From an uncultured Saprospiraceae bacterium (GTDB lineage Bacteria; Bacteroidota; Bacteroidia; Chitinophagales; Saprospiraceae): 64,000 bases of DNA. Position 1 is the first letter of the stretch, and every line of letters starts with the position of its first letter. The position numbers were made by a program, and so were the translations under genes. The stretch is taken from positions 62,001 through 126,000 of the forward strand of contig CALSOU010000008.1 in NCBI GenBank assembly GCA_943788055.1, read 5' to 3'. This document shows, piece by piece, positions 8,304-17,791 of this stretch. The notes beneath the pieces are model-generated. The model saw only the letters and a list, made by a program, of their open reading frames with translations. It searched no databases and had not been told where the DNA came from.

Positions 8304-8888
8304 TTACTTACCTTTCTTCTTAGGTGATATCATTACGATCATTCTTCGGCCTTCCATTTTAGGAAGTGACTCAGCAGCACCATAGTCTTCCAGTTCCTGC
8401 AAAAACTTTAACAATAGTAATTCTCCTCGATCTTTAAATACTATAGTACGTCCTTTAAAAAATACGTAAGCCTTGACTTTAGCTCCGTCCTCAAGGAATT
8501 TCTGTGCATGTCGCAATTTGAAATCGAAATCATGCTCATCGGTATTGGGGCCAAACCGAATTTCCTTAATGACTGTCTTACTAGTTTTTGCTTTAAGTTC
8601 TTTCTCTTTCTTCTTTTTCTGATAAAGAAACTTTTGGTAATCTATAATCTTACAGACGGGTGGCTCTGCCTTTGGGTTAATCTCCACTAGATCAAGAGCT
8701 AACTCGTCAGCCCATCTCTTTGCTTCGCGTGTATCATAGATTCCAGGCTCTAGTTCCTTGCCTACTGCTTCACTGATTTTATCAAAGTTGTTGCCTACCA
8801 ATCGAATCTTTGGGACTCTAATACGCTCATTAATTCTTAGTTGAGGTGTTTTGTCAACGGGAGCGCGATAATTTTTTCTTTTTGCCAA
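8304..8888 (-). CDS. infC: Translation initiation factor IF-3
   Basis: Binds the 30S subunit, prevents premature joining of 50S and checks start-codon pairing. The 194-residue protein shows the N-domain ([50 protein letters not shown]), the lysine-rich linker ([15 protein letters not shown]) and the C-domain ([33 protein letters not shown] ending [10 protein letters not shown]), in family order. It starts at ATG; the AUU start used in enterobacteria for autoregulation is not seen. It heads infC-rpmI-rplT, but a terminator separates it from rpmI. Confidence 0.97.
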   Translation of the reverse strand: MAKRKNYRAPVDKTPQLRINERIRVPKIRLVGNNFDKISEAVGKELEPGIYDTREAKRWADELALDLVEINPKAEPPVCKIIDYQKFLYQKKKKEKELKAKTSKTVIKEIRFGPNTDEHDFDFKLRHAQKFLEDGAKVKAYVFFKGRTIVFKDRGELLLLKFLQELEDYGAAESLPKMEGRRMIVMISPKKKGK

Positions 8889-9039
8889 ATGCTTTTATTT
8901 TGTTTTAAAATTGTATCAAATTCGCTAGAGATTTATCTCTTACGAATATTGAAAATCTATTTCGTCTCTGTAAAAGTAATCAATTAATCAATTGTTACTT
9001 GCTATTTCATTTTCTTTACAAAGCTGAACTACTGAATAC

Positions 9040-9079
9040 AAAACGAGAAAACGCAAATAAGTTCGCATCTTCTCGTTTA
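9040..9079 (-). terminator. Terminator after clpC
   Basis: On the minus strand AAACGAGAA pairs with TTCTCGTTT, with an inner GCG/CGC-type pairing. A short T-run follows. It begins 13 bases after the clpC stop codon. Confidence 0.6.
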
Positions 9080-9091
9080 ATACTTAATAAA

Positions 9092-11638
9092 TTACTTTGT
9101 TATATCCTCCTCTGAAGCGCTTGCCTTCGGAGCTTTTATCATCAATCCATCTTTACTCTTGTTCATAACAGCTTCCAATTCTGTACCAGCAACTGGATTA
9201 TTATTCAAAATGAATTCTGCCAACGGATCTTCAATATATTTCTGAATTGCTCTATTTAAAGGTCTTGCTCCAAACTGCGGATCAAATCCTTTTTCTGATA
9301 CAAATTCCTTGGCGGCTTTCGTAAGCTTAAGCTTATAATCCATCTCTTCCAGACGCTTGTAGAGATCGTTCAATGTTATATCAATAATCTTGAAAATGTC
9401 ATCTTGACTCAAGCTATTGAATATCACAACATCGTCAATTCTATTTAAGAATTCAGGCGAGAACGTTCTTTTCAAGGCATTCTGAATAATTGCTCTAGAA
9501 TCACTATCTGCAGCTTCTTTTCTCGATTGAGTCGCAAAACCAACTCCTTGACCGAAATCTTTCAGCTTTCTAACACCAATATTGGAAGTCATAATAATCA
9601 AAGTGTTTTTGAAATTCACTTTTCTACCCATACCGTCTGTAAGCTGCCCGTCATCAAGAACCTGCAGCAGAATGTTATAAACATCTGGGTGCGCTTTCTC
9701 GATCTCGTCCAATAGTACAACAGAATATGGCTTTCTTCTAACTTTTTCCGTCAATTGACCACCTTCTTCATACCCCACGTATCCTGGAGGAGCACCGATC
9801 AGTCTACTGACTGAGAATTTTTCCATGTACTCACTCATGTCAATACGAATAAGTGCATCTTCAGAATCGAACATATATCTAGCAAGAGCTTTGGCAAGTT
9901 CTGTTTTACCAACACCAGTCGGACCCAAGAATATAAATGAACCGATAGGCTTTGAAGGATCCTTTAGTCCTACTCTATTTCGCTGAATTGCTTTGGTGAT
10001 TTTACTAATTGCTTCATCTTGACCTATTATCATTTTCTGTAGGTCCTTGTTCATTCCAACAAGCTTGTTGGATTCACTTTGAGCAACTCTCTTGACAGGA
10101 ATTCCTGTCATCATTGCTACTACTTCAGCAATATTTTCATCATCAACTGGATAGCGTTTAGTCTTGGATTCTTCTTCCCACTTTATCTTTGCATCTTCGA
10201 GCGATCGAATCAACTTTGACTCTTGATCTCGCAAGTCTGCAGCTTTCTCATACTGCTGATTCTTAACAGCTTGATTCTTCTTCTCCTTAATTGTCTCTAT
10301 GTCCTTCTCATACTTCTCGATATGCTCAGGTACATGGATATTCTTCAAGTGTGTTCGAGCTCCAGCTTCGTCAAGAATATCGATCGCTTTATCTGGCAAG
10401 AATCTATCGCTAATGTATCTTTCACTCAACTTGACACATGCCTCAATAGCCTCTTCCGAATAGTTAACATTGTGAAATTCTTCATATTTCCCCTTGATGT
10501 TATTCAATATGTGAATAGCTTCTTCAGGTGAAGGTGGATCTACAACTACTTTTTGGAATCTACGATCTAGTGCACCATCTTTTTCGATATGTTGTCTGTA
10601 CTCATCCAATGTGGATGCACCGATACATTGCAATTCTCCTCTTGCTAGCGCTGGTTTGAAAATATTAGACGCATCAAGTGAACCAGTTGCACCACCTGCC
10701 CCTACAATCGTGTGAATCTCATCGATGAAAAGAATCACGTCGCGAGATTTCTCAAGCTCATTCATGATAGCCTTCATGCGCTCTTCAAATTGTCCACGAT
10801 ATTTTGTACCAGCTACAAGTGCTGCCATATCTAACATCACAATTCTCTTATCGAACAGCGTTCTAGATACTTTCCGCTGCATTATTCTGAGAGCAAGACC
10901 TTCAACAATTGCTGTTTTACCAACGCCAGGCTCTCCAATCAGAATAGGATTATTCTTTTTTCTTCTACTTAATATTTGAGAAACTCGCTCTATCTCATTT
11001 TCTCTTCCGATAATCGGATCAAGCTTACCCTCATCAGCTAATTTGGATACATCTCTTCCGAAATTGTCGAGAACCGGAGTTCTTGACTTTGCACTGCCAG
11101 ACTTTCGGTAGGATTCACCCGAGTCACCTCCTTCAAACGGTGCATCTGAATCTGAAGGGGTCTCATCTACGAATTCTGAAAATCCAGATTCACTTTCTTG
11201 ACTAACAAACTCTAGTTCTGCTTTAAAACTGTCGTAATCAAGATCAAAATCTGTCAATATTCTACTTGCTAAATTATCACCATGTTTTAAAATAGATAGC
11301 ATCAAGTGCTCAGGTGCAATCTCTTCATTTCTAAAGGTCTTTGCCTCCAAAAGCGTAACCTTCAAAACCTTTTCCGCTTGCTTGTTCAAAGGAATATTTC
11401 CCACATTCAGTGCTGCACTATCTGTGAGGCGTTTTGGTGTAGACTCTTCTATTTTATAAGTCAATTCTACAAGGTCGATTTCAAAAGAATCCAAAACTTT
11501 CACTGCTAGGTTATCATTATCTTTAATTAAGCCTAAAAGCAAGTGCTCTGTCCCGATATAATCGTGACCTAAACGTATCGCTTCTTCCCTACTCAGGGAT
11601 ATAACTTTCTTTACTTGGAATGAAAATCTTTTGTTCAT
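9092..11638 (-). CDS. clpC: ATP-dependent Clp protease ATP-binding subunit ClpC
   Basis: Hexameric AAA+ unfoldase that feeds ClpP. The 848 residues show two Clp N repeats (about 1-145), an acidic Ser/Gly/Glu-rich linker (about 145-185), AAA domain 1 with Walker A GEPGVGKT at 235-242 and Walker B VILFIDE at 301-307, a middle domain with a UVR motif ([16 protein letters not shown], about 461-476), AAA domain 2 with GPTGVGKT at 572-579 and LLDEIEKAH at 642-650, and the D2-small domain. UVR plus length distinguishes ClpC from ClpB and ClpA. An AAAGGAG ribosome-binding-like sequence directly precedes the ATG, which is unusual in this phylum. clpP is not in the window. Confidence 0.95.
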   Translation of the reverse strand: MNKRFSFQVKKVISLSREEAIRLGHDYIGTEHLLLGLIKDNDNLAVKVLDSFEIDLVELTYKIEESTPKRLTDSAALNVGNIPLNKQAEKVLKVTLLEAKTFRNEEIAPEHLMLSILKHGDNLASRILTDFDLDYDSFKAELEFVSQESESGFSEFVDETPSDSDAPFEGGDSGESYRKSGSAKSRTPVLDNFGRDVSKLADEGKLDPIIGRENEIERVSQILSRRKKNNPILIGEPGVGKTAIVEGLALRIMQRKVSRTLFDKRIVMLDMAALVAGTKYRGQFEERMKAIMNELEKSRDVILFIDEIHTIVGAGGATGSLDASNIFKPALARGELQCIGASTLDEYRQHIEKDGALDRRFQKVVVDPPSPEEAIHILNNIKGKYEEFHNVNYSEEAIEACVKLSERYISDRFLPDKAIDILDEAGARTHLKNIHVPEHIEKYEKDIETIKEKKNQAVKNQQYEKAADLRDQESKLIRSLEDAKIKWEEESKTKRYPVDDENIAEVVAMMTGIPVKRVAQSESNKLVGMNKDLQKMIIGQDEAISKITKAIQRNRVGLKDPSKPIGSFIFLGPTGVGKTELAKALARYMFDSEDALIRIDMSEYMEKFSVSRLIGAPPGYVGYEEGGQLTEKVRRKPYSVVLLDEIEKAHPDVYNILLQVLDDGQLTDGMGRKVNFKNTLIIMTSNIGVRKLKDFGQGVGFATQSRKEAADSDSRAIIQNALKRTFSPEFLNRIDDVVIFNSLSQDDIFKIIDITLNDLYKRLEEMDYKLKLTKAAKEFVSEKGFDPQFGARPLNRAIQKYIEDPLAEFILNNNPVAGTELEAVMNKSKDGLMIKAPKASASEEDITK

Positions 11639-12145
11639 ACTCTCCTTTCTACTACTACAATAATATACTTAAAAATGCTGTCTTTCAAATCAAAACACAT
11701 TAAATTACTTAAAAATTATGCCATGATTTTTTATCTGCTAATATGTCCGAAATATCAATTTTCTACGAACAGACTGACAGTATTCTTACAAGTAAAACGA
11801 TATATTGACACAAAAAGATTCGATTTTAACTCGTAATTAACTACAAGCTTTACTAGATTGTAATCTAAATTGCTGTGCTTTTGTTCGCACTTCTGCCGAT
11901 TTGTTGACGGAAGATCTGCTGCTAGCGACATGGTACTTTACTCTATACGCTTCCATAAATACAGTAGATTATGATCGAAAGCATCTCAAATAAAAACTCC
12001 AAGACAATAAAGTCAGATATAGCAGACATTGAGACAATCTGACCAAGAAATATTACATAGATTCAAGATTTTTGAATACTTTGGTTTCTTTGAAAAGAGT
12101 TTTATGTATGTGCTTGTGGAGCAAATAGGCTAATACTGAGAATAA
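11639..12145. other. Intergenic region between divergent clpC and STAS genes
   Basis: About 500 AT-rich bases separate clpC (minus) from the STAS protein gene (plus). It must hold promoters for both directions. I see no coding frame, RNA gene, long repeat or clear TAnnTTTG box that I would defend. Confidence 0.4.
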
Positions 12146-12517
12146 ATGAAATATAGTTTAGACAAGCGCGAGAATTACACGGTCTTCAGTTTAGAGGAAG
12201 ACAATCTCAATTCATTAATTTCACCTTCATTGAAAAGTGAGTTTGTATCCTTTAGAAACGAGGGTGTCAAAAACTTGGTCTTTGACTTTGCAAAAGTAAA
12301 ATACCTTGATAGTTGGGGCCTTAGTGCTATTAGAACTGCAAACAGAGTTTGGAAAGGGTATGGATCCTTTGTACTCTGCCAAATCAATGCTCCTATCATA
12401 ATGCGTTTAATCAAGATATCTAATATTGAGTCAATACTATCTATCTGCGATACTTTAGAAGAAGCAATTGATCTCGTATTAGCAGAGGAGTCAGAACGTC
12501 AATACATAATGGATTAG
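12146..12517 (+). CDS. STAS domain protein (anti-sigma factor antagonist-like)
   Basis: This 123-residue single-domain protein has the STAS order: strand pair at the N-terminus, NLVFDFAKVKYLDSWGLSAI at about residues 43-62, then a helix and GSFVLCQIN. STAS antagonists of the SpoIIAA type are switched by phosphorylation of the second Ser in the D-S-S-G loop. Here the loop is D55-S56-W57-G58, so that acceptor position is Trp. It may therefore act without this switch, or through S56. The stop codon is followed directly by the rnz start, indicating co-transcription. No sigma factor or kinase partner is adjacent. Confidence 0.8.
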   Translation: MKYSLDKRENYTVFSLEEDNLNSLISPSLKSEFVSFRNEGVKNLVFDFAKVKYLDSWGLSAIRTANRVWKGYGSFVLCQINAPIIMRLIKISNIESILSICDTLEEAIDLVLAEESERQYIMD

Positions 12518-13444
12518 ATGTCTTCTCAAGTAACCATTCTAGGCAGCAACTCAGCGGTTTCCGTTCACGGTCGATTCCCATCAGGACAAGTCGTTCAAAT
12601 TGAAGAGCACCAGATCTTAATTGATTGTGGTGAAGGCACCCAATTTAGAATGAATGATTATGGGATCAAAAAATCGAAAATTAATACCATTCTGATCACA
12701 CATCTTCATGGAGATCATGTTTTTGGACTACCCGGATTATTGACTTCTTATCAACTTGCTGGGAGAAAAGCACCATTAACCATTTTAGGTCCCAAGCCTA
12801 TTCAAAAATTTCTAGATATTAACCTTGGTGGGACCGGTCATTTCATAGATTACCCTCTAGAAATCATTGAACTAGATTTCAAAGACATCAAAGCACAGAA
12901 ACTCACTGAGGTTATAGAATTAAAAAACGCTTGTATTGAGGCTTTTGAACTCGTACATCGCATCGACTGTATTGGTTATCGCGTACGTGAAAAGACGAAA
13001 CCATACAAAATTCGTCAGGAATTCTTGGACAAGTATAATCCAACTGTTCGAGAGATCAAACGAGTAAAAAAAGGATTAGACTATACTCTAGAATCAGGAG
13101 AGGTAATTTCAAATGCTAACTGCGCTCTTCCACCTGAAGCTCCAAGATCTTATGCGTATTGCTCAGACACGCTATTCCATCCACCATTGATGGACATCCT
13201 AAGAGGTACAACTACAATTTATCATGAAGCAACTTATTTAGATGAACTTCAAGCAAAAGCGAGAGATCGCTTCCATTCGACAGCAAGCGAAGCAGGAGCT
13301 ATTGCTAAAGGAGCAAAAGCTGAACAACTAATTCTAGGTCATTTTTCTAGCAGATACAAAGATCTACAGCCATTTAATTCTGAGGCAGAAGCAGTTTTTA
13401 AAAATGTAAAAATAGCGGTTGAAGGCAAGATTTTTGAAATTTAA
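12518..13444 (+). CDS. rnz: Ribonuclease Z
   Basis: A tRNA 3'-end endonuclease of the metallo-beta-lactamase fold that removes 3' trailers from tRNA precursors lacking encoded CCA. The 308 residues show GSNSAVSVHGRFPSGQ at the N-terminus, the zinc motif THLHGDH at residues 61-67, PPEAPRSYAYCSDT (metal-binding Asp), TIYHEATY and the C-terminal GHFSSRY. Length and motifs fit the short bacterial form. It starts one base after the STAS stop codon. It is a fitting neighbour for the tRNA-Lys gene downstream, which lacks an encoded CCA, although nothing shows they are linked functionally beyond that. Confidence 0.95.
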   Translation: MSSQVTILGSNSAVSVHGRFPSGQVVQIEEHQILIDCGEGTQFRMNDYGIKKSKINTILITHLHGDHVFGLPGLLTSYQLAGRKAPLTILGPKPIQKFLDINLGGTGHFIDYPLEIIELDFKDIKAQKLTEVIELKNACIEAFELVHRIDCIGYRVREKTKPYKIRQEFLDKYNPTVREIKRVKKGLDYTLESGEVISNANCALPPEAPRSYAYCSDTLFHPPLMDILRGTTTIYHEATYLDELQAKARDRFHSTASEAGAIAKGAKAEQLILGHFSSRYKDLQPFNSEAEAVFKNVKIAVEGKIFEI

Positions 13445-13696
13445 AACACTTGCTTTTATTCGCAAACTACAATGTCAGAAAGAACATTGCGGAGCTGAAA
13501 TCAGCTTGCAAAATAGAAGAGAATAGGATTTTTATCCCTTCATTATTAGTACTTGAAAAATCTACGACTGTAGTGAGAAAGTCTATTTATTCTGAATGTC
13601 AATCGGTTATATCTCTTTTCACAAATACTATCTCCAAATCTTTGATGATTTTTAAAAAATCCTTTTAAATTTTAAGTTTTTAATAGAAGAAGGTTC

Positions 13697-13704
13697 TATA
13701 TTTG
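13697..13704 (+). promoter_or_regulatory. -7 promoter element of tRNA-Lys
   Basis: TATATTTG is an exact match to the Bacteroidota TAnnTTTG consensus, 27 bases before the mature tRNA 5' end, with a T-rich -33 region at about 13672-13680. Confidence 0.65.
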
Positions 13705-13730
13705 TGCCGCGTTTGCAAAAACGGCATGCC

Positions 13731-13803
13731 GATCGCTTAGCTCAGTTGGTAGAGCAACGCCCTTTTAAGGCGTGGGCCCTGGGTTCGAGCCCCAGAGCGA
13801 TCA
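13731..13803 (+). tRNA. trnK: tRNA-Lys (anticodon UUU)
   Basis: The 73-base cloverleaf has acceptor arm GATCGCT/AGCGATC with discriminator A, a D-arm containing AGCTCAGTTGGTAGAGC, anticodon stem ACGCC/GGCGT with loop CTTTTAA (anticodon TTT), and a T-arm with GGTTCGAGCC. CCA is not encoded. It stands alone between rnz and the convergent aconitase gene. Confidence 0.96.
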
Positions 13804-13938
13804 CTAAAAGCTCAGTCCTCATGGATTGGGCTTTTCTTATTTACGAGCTAACGATAATTAAAGATGTTGGAAATTTTGGCTCTTCAAACCAACTCAATTT
13901 AAGTTCCTTAATGCGTTTTGCTAAGATCAATACATAAT

Positions 13939-13967
13939 AAAAAAGCCCCTGAATATTGTCCAGAGGC
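13939..13967 (-). terminator. Rho-independent terminator after aconitase
   Basis: On the minus strand GCCTCTG pairs with CAGGGGC (one G-U pair) around a 9-base loop, followed by a T-run. It begins 33 bases after the acnA stop codon. Confidence 0.8.
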
Positions 13968-13999
13968 CTCTATATTGTTAGAAATCGAATAGGCTGAAA

Positions 14000-16267
14000 C
14001 TATCCTGCCATTTCCTCACGAATCTTATTTAAAGCACTTCCAGCTCTTACCCAAGCAATCTGCGCAGCATTGTAAGTATGTGCCACTTTGAAACTATCTT
14101 GACTACCATCTTCATGCGTTAAGACAACGGTAAGTGTTTCTCCTTCTGTCATCTGATCAAAATCTGGAATTGCAACTTGATCTTTTTCTTGAACCTTGTC
14201 GTAATCAGCTTTGTCAACAAAAGTTAAAGCTAACATCCCTTGTTTTTTGAGATTTGTTTCATGTATTCGAGCAAAGGATTTTACAATTACTGCATTTACG
14301 CCTAGGAATCTAGGCTCCATAGCTGCATGTTCTCTTGAAGAACCCTCACCAAGATTCTCTTCTCCAAAAACCACAGTTCCTATACCGGCAGATTGATACA
14401 ACCTAGCTGAATCCGGAACCGCCATATAATCACCTTTTTCAGCATTATATACTTTATTAGCCTCATCGTTGAAGTAATTTATTGCTCCTATGTAACAGTT
14501 GTTGGATATGTTCTCTAAATGCCCACGATAAGTCAACCAAGGACCTGCCATTGAAATATGATCAGTTGTGCATTTTCCTTTTACTTTGATCAAGACACGC
14601 ATTCCATTCATCCCCTGCTGTGTAATTGGACGGAAAGGAGTTAACAACTGCAATCTATCAGATTTTGGATCGACTTTAACTTCTACACCACTTCCATCTT
14701 CTACTGGAGCATTGAACCCTAGATCTTCTACATCAAACCCCTTTGGTGGTAGTTCATGTCCTGTTGGTGGATCAAGCTTTACTTCTACCCCAACCTTATT
14801 AGTCAGTGTATCTGTAAGCGGATTGAACCCTAATTTACCTGAAAGAGCAATAGCTGTAACTATTTCCGGCGAAGCAACAAAAGCATATGTGTTTGGATTT
14901 CCATCAGCACGCTTGGAAAAATTTCTATTAAAAGAGTGTAATATACTGTTCTTCTCTTTTTTGTCTGCTCCAGCACGGTCCCATTGACCAATACAAGGAC
15001 CACAAGCATTAGCAAATACTTTACCTCCCATCTTCTCAAAAACATCAATAAACCCATCACGTTCTATAGTAAATCGAACCTGCTCGGAACCAGGAGTAAT
15101 TGTTAATTGTGAGCCAACGGTTATACCTTTTTCCACCGCTTGTTTAGCAATAGAAGCAGCTCTTGATATATCTTCATATGAAGAGTTCGTACAAGAACCA
15201 ATTAGGCAGTATTCAAGGTCTGTAGGCCAACCATTTTCCTCTGCAGTTTCTTTCATTTTAGATACTGGAGTGGCTAAATCTGGTGTAAATGGTCCATTAA
15301 TTCTTGGTTCCAGCGTACTAAGATCAATTTCTATTACTTGATCAAAATGTGTCTCTGGATCATCATAACAAGCCTGATCACCTTTCAGATACTCAGAATA
15401 TTGCTGAGCTAAATCAGCCAAATCAGCTCTCTCAGTTGCCCTTAAGTATCTGTCCATACTGTCATCATAGCTGAATGTCGAGGTTGTCGCCCCTATCTCA
15501 GCTCCCATATTACAAATAGTACCTTTTCCAGTACATGATAAATTGATAGCACCATCTCCAAAGTACTCCACAATGGCACCAGTTCCTCCTTTGACGGTTA
15601 GGATTTCCGCAACTTTAAGAATCACATCTTTTGCTGAAGACCAACCACTTAGTTCTCCAGTTAATTTCACTCCTATAAGCTTAGGCATCTTTAATTCCCA
15701 TGGCATTCCCGCCATCACATCAACCGCATCAGCTCCACCAACACCAATTGCCACCATTCCCAATCCACCTCCATTTGGAGTATGAGAATCAGTACCAATC
15801 ATCATTCCACCTGGAAAAGCATAATTTTCAAGTACTACTTGATGTATAATTCCAGCACCTGGCTTCCAGAAACCTAATCCATATTTATTACTTACTGTAT
15901 CAAGAAAATCATAAACTTCGGAGTTGATGTCCATAGCCCATCTCAAATCCTGATCCGCCTCTATTTTCGCTTGAATTAGGTGGTCACAGTGCACAGTTGA
16001 AGGTACTGCAACCTTATCCTTACCAGCCATCATAAATTGCAATAAGGCCATTTGCGCAGTTGCATCCTGCATAGCGACTCTATCAGGTGCAAAAAAGACA
16101 TAGTCTTTCCCTCTTCTGTAATTTTGCAAAGGCGATTCAGGATGCAGATGCGTGTAAAGTATCTTTTCAGAAAGTGTTAATGGTCGATTAAGTACTTCTC
16201 GTACTTTCTTCAGTTTAGTTTCTAGTTGCTCATAATGAGCTTTGATCATACCGATATCAAAAGCCAT
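14000..16267 (-). CDS. acnA: Aconitate hydratase
   Basis: Interconverts citrate and isocitrate in the TCA cycle through a [4Fe-4S] cluster. The 755-residue length and the sequence ([40 protein letters not shown]) match the mitochondrial-type aconitase typical of Bacteroidota rather than the about 890-residue AcnA or AcnB forms. Cluster cysteines are visible in [10 protein letters not shown] and [12 protein letters not shown]. The swivel domain near the C-terminus carries [17 protein letters not shown]. The gene is monocistronic: a terminator follows it, and about 400 bases without genes precede it. The symbol acnA is used loosely for this clade. Confidence 0.95.
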   Translation of the reverse strand: MAFDIGMIKAHYEQLETKLKKVREVLNRPLTLSEKILYTHLHPESPLQNYRRGKDYVFFAPDRVAMQDATAQMALLQFMMAGKDKVAVPSTVHCDHLIQAKIEADQDLRWAMDINSEVYDFLDTVSNKYGLGFWKPGAGIIHQVVLENYAFPGGMMIGTDSHTPNGGGLGMVAIGVGGADAVDVMAGMPWELKMPKLIGVKLTGELSGWSSAKDVILKVAEILTVKGGTGAIVEYFGDGAINLSCTGKGTICNMGAEIGATTSTFSYDDSMDRYLRATERADLADLAQQYSEYLKGDQACYDDPETHFDQVIEIDLSTLEPRINGPFTPDLATPVSKMKETAEENGWPTDLEYCLIGSCTNSSYEDISRAASIAKQAVEKGITVGSQLTITPGSEQVRFTIERDGFIDVFEKMGGKVFANACGPCIGQWDRAGADKKEKNSILHSFNRNFSKRADGNPNTYAFVASPEIVTAIALSGKLGFNPLTDTLTNKVGVEVKLDPPTGHELPPKGFDVEDLGFNAPVEDGSGVEVKVDPKSDRLQLLTPFRPITQQGMNGMRVLIKVKGKCTTDHISMAGPWLTYRGHLENISNNCYIGAINYFNDEANKVYNAEKGDYMAVPDSARLYQSAGIGTVVFGEENLGEGSSREHAAMEPRFLGVNAVIVKSFARIHETNLKKQGMLALTFVDKADYDKVQEKDQVAIPDFDQMTEGETLTVVLTHEDGSQDSFKVAHTYNAAQIAWVRAGSALNKIREEMAG

Positions 16268-16565
16268 ATAGTAATAGTTTATAGTATTTAAATGTTATAC
16301 AGTAAGCTTATGCTAATTGGAGCATAAAGTAACTATATTTTTTTGTTTTCTTGTCTCAAAGCGTTTGAAATTGTACATAAAGTTTAGCCCAGTAGTGATT
16401 TTTTTTTGAATAAAAAGAAACAGGAGTACTAATCAATAGAACGAGATTTTCAGTCAAAAGTTGAGCCTACTGATTGAAGATTCTTTTTCATTTCTTAAAA
16501 AAACTCACCAGACTTGTAGCTAATTCGCCATATACCTCAATTGGAGTCTAAACTACTTTTTTTTT
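16268..16565. other. Intergenic region upstream of aconitase
   Basis: AT-rich sequence with several homopolymer runs, including nine T just before the GC-rich block. No gene, RNA or clear promoter box could be supported. Confidence 0.4.
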
Positions 16566-16677
16566 AGGGCGTCCGGGCGCTACAATCCGCAGTTCGCCAT
16601 ACGACTCAGCCCCTCGCCAAAACACAAATCCTACGCGGGCTCACGCTCCGCGCGACTACTACTCATCGCTGACGCAG
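16566..16677. repeat. GC-rich intergenic block, candidate dispersed repeat
   Basis: About 112 bases that are much richer in G and C than the surrounding sequence, beginning directly after a T-run. The block contains GC-rich inverted segments such as CGCGG/CCGCG (around 16634-16652) and GGGCG-type motifs. The abrupt edges and composition look like an imported or mobile intergenic repeat. The last codons of the desaturase remnant run into it. Only one copy is present in this window, so its repetitive nature is an inference. Confidence 0.4.
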
Positions 16678-17646
16678 ACAAGCACTGTACTTAATACCAG
16701 TATGTTCAAAAGAACGGAAGATCAAAATATTACCGGGCATCGATTTTGCAATTTTTAACCAATCAGACCAGTTTATTTCGTTTTCATTCTGATTATTCAA
16801 TTGTCCTAATTCATAAATCGAAATCCATGGATATTGATGATGAAAACCGTGATAATTTGAAAAATAAAAAATATACTTCTCGGCACAGCTTGGAAATCGT
16901 ATAGTACGGCTATGATTATCTTGCTTAATAAAAGGAACTGGTTTAAGTTTCTCTTCTTCAATATGCTTCGAATCCAAGTGAGTATGCTGTGATAATAAAT
17001 ATGGGTCACTATTTATTACTCAAGAATATAAAAGCTGCCAATAGCCAAACCTTAAAGAATAATGTACCAAATACGATAATCAATACTAGACACACCATGA
17101 CAATCAAACCAACGCTCAAACGGTAATTTCGCTTCTTAGCTGGTTGAAAAAATTCACGATCTAGCTTTCTAACATTATAGAAGGTGGATACGACATAACT
17201 CATAGCAATCAAGGGTATCCAGTACTTCCAGCAGAAATCAACTATCGACCTTTGAGCTTTTGACATTTCTTCAAAAGACCCATTGGGAACTGTAGGGTCC
17301 ATTTCTCACCAACCCGTCCATTTATGGTGTGCTTGATGCACGTATTTCCACGAATAATAAGGCACAGGACAAAATATACTTGCTATATGTCCAAAAACAA
17401 ATGACAAGGTCTTATTAGGTAAAACAACTCCATGACCATTATCATGAATGAGAAGAATCACTGCAAAAAAGAAATACCTAAAACAACTTGTCCGATCAGC
17501 CAAAATACAATTTGATCTTGGATAGATAATACTATACCAAGTCCAGTAACAAATAATTGCCATAACAGAATTAGCAGGCCTAGAACATTGCGCTGGATAA
17601 GAGTCTTACTTCGAAAGGATGAACGAACTTCTTGTATTGTATGCAA
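16663..17646 (-). pseudogene. Fatty acid desaturase pseudogene
   Basis: Joined across three frames, the minus strand encodes about 328 codons of a membrane fatty acid desaturase. The histidine boxes are all present: HDNGH, HQAHH and HGFHH. The frame is broken three times: a shift near 17465-17480 at a T-rich tract between LIGQVVLG and FFAVILL; an in-frame TGA at about 17303-17305 after HHKWTGW; and a shift near 17000-17010 between FIFLSNK and DPYLLSQHTH. The apparent start is TTG. The 3' end runs into the GC-rich block. Families of this type introduce double bonds into acyl chains with di-iron chemistry. Three lesions argue for real decay rather than a single sequencing error. Confidence 0.8.
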
Positions 17647-17733
17647 TTGAGCCGAAGTTACAAATTAAAATATTCAATTGAAATAACTCAACTCGGATCA
17701 CTACTAAAATAATAATCCATTCTCTTATAAACT

Positions 17734-17769
17734 AAAAAGGAGCATCTCTGACATTGAGATACTCCTTTT
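17734..17769 (-). terminator. Rho-independent terminator after the first giant T9SS gene
   Basis: On the minus strand AAAAGGAGTATCTC pairs with GAGATGCTCCTTTT (one mismatch) around a 7-base loop and ends in a T-run. It lies 23 bases after the stop codon of the upstream T9SS gene. Confidence 0.85.
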
Positions 17770-17791
17770 ACCATATTGTGCAATTTCTGTT

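Noticed and set aside
13450-13668. 72-codon open frame between rnz and tRNA-Lys
   Set aside because: TTG start, no family resemblance, no ribosome-binding or coupling evidence, and composition like intergenic DNA.
13704-13937. 77-codon open frame covering tRNA-Lys
   Set aside because: It overlaps the complete tRNA gene and has no protein-like features.
14568-14987. 139-codon plus-strand frame inside aconitase
   Set aside because: It is antisense to the strongly conserved [4Fe-4S] cluster region of aconitase and has no own support.
17303-17305. Possible selenocysteine or programmed read-through at the in-frame TGA of the desaturase
   Set aside because: Two additional frameshifts in the same gene make ordinary pseudogene decay much simpler, and no SECIS-like structure was evident.
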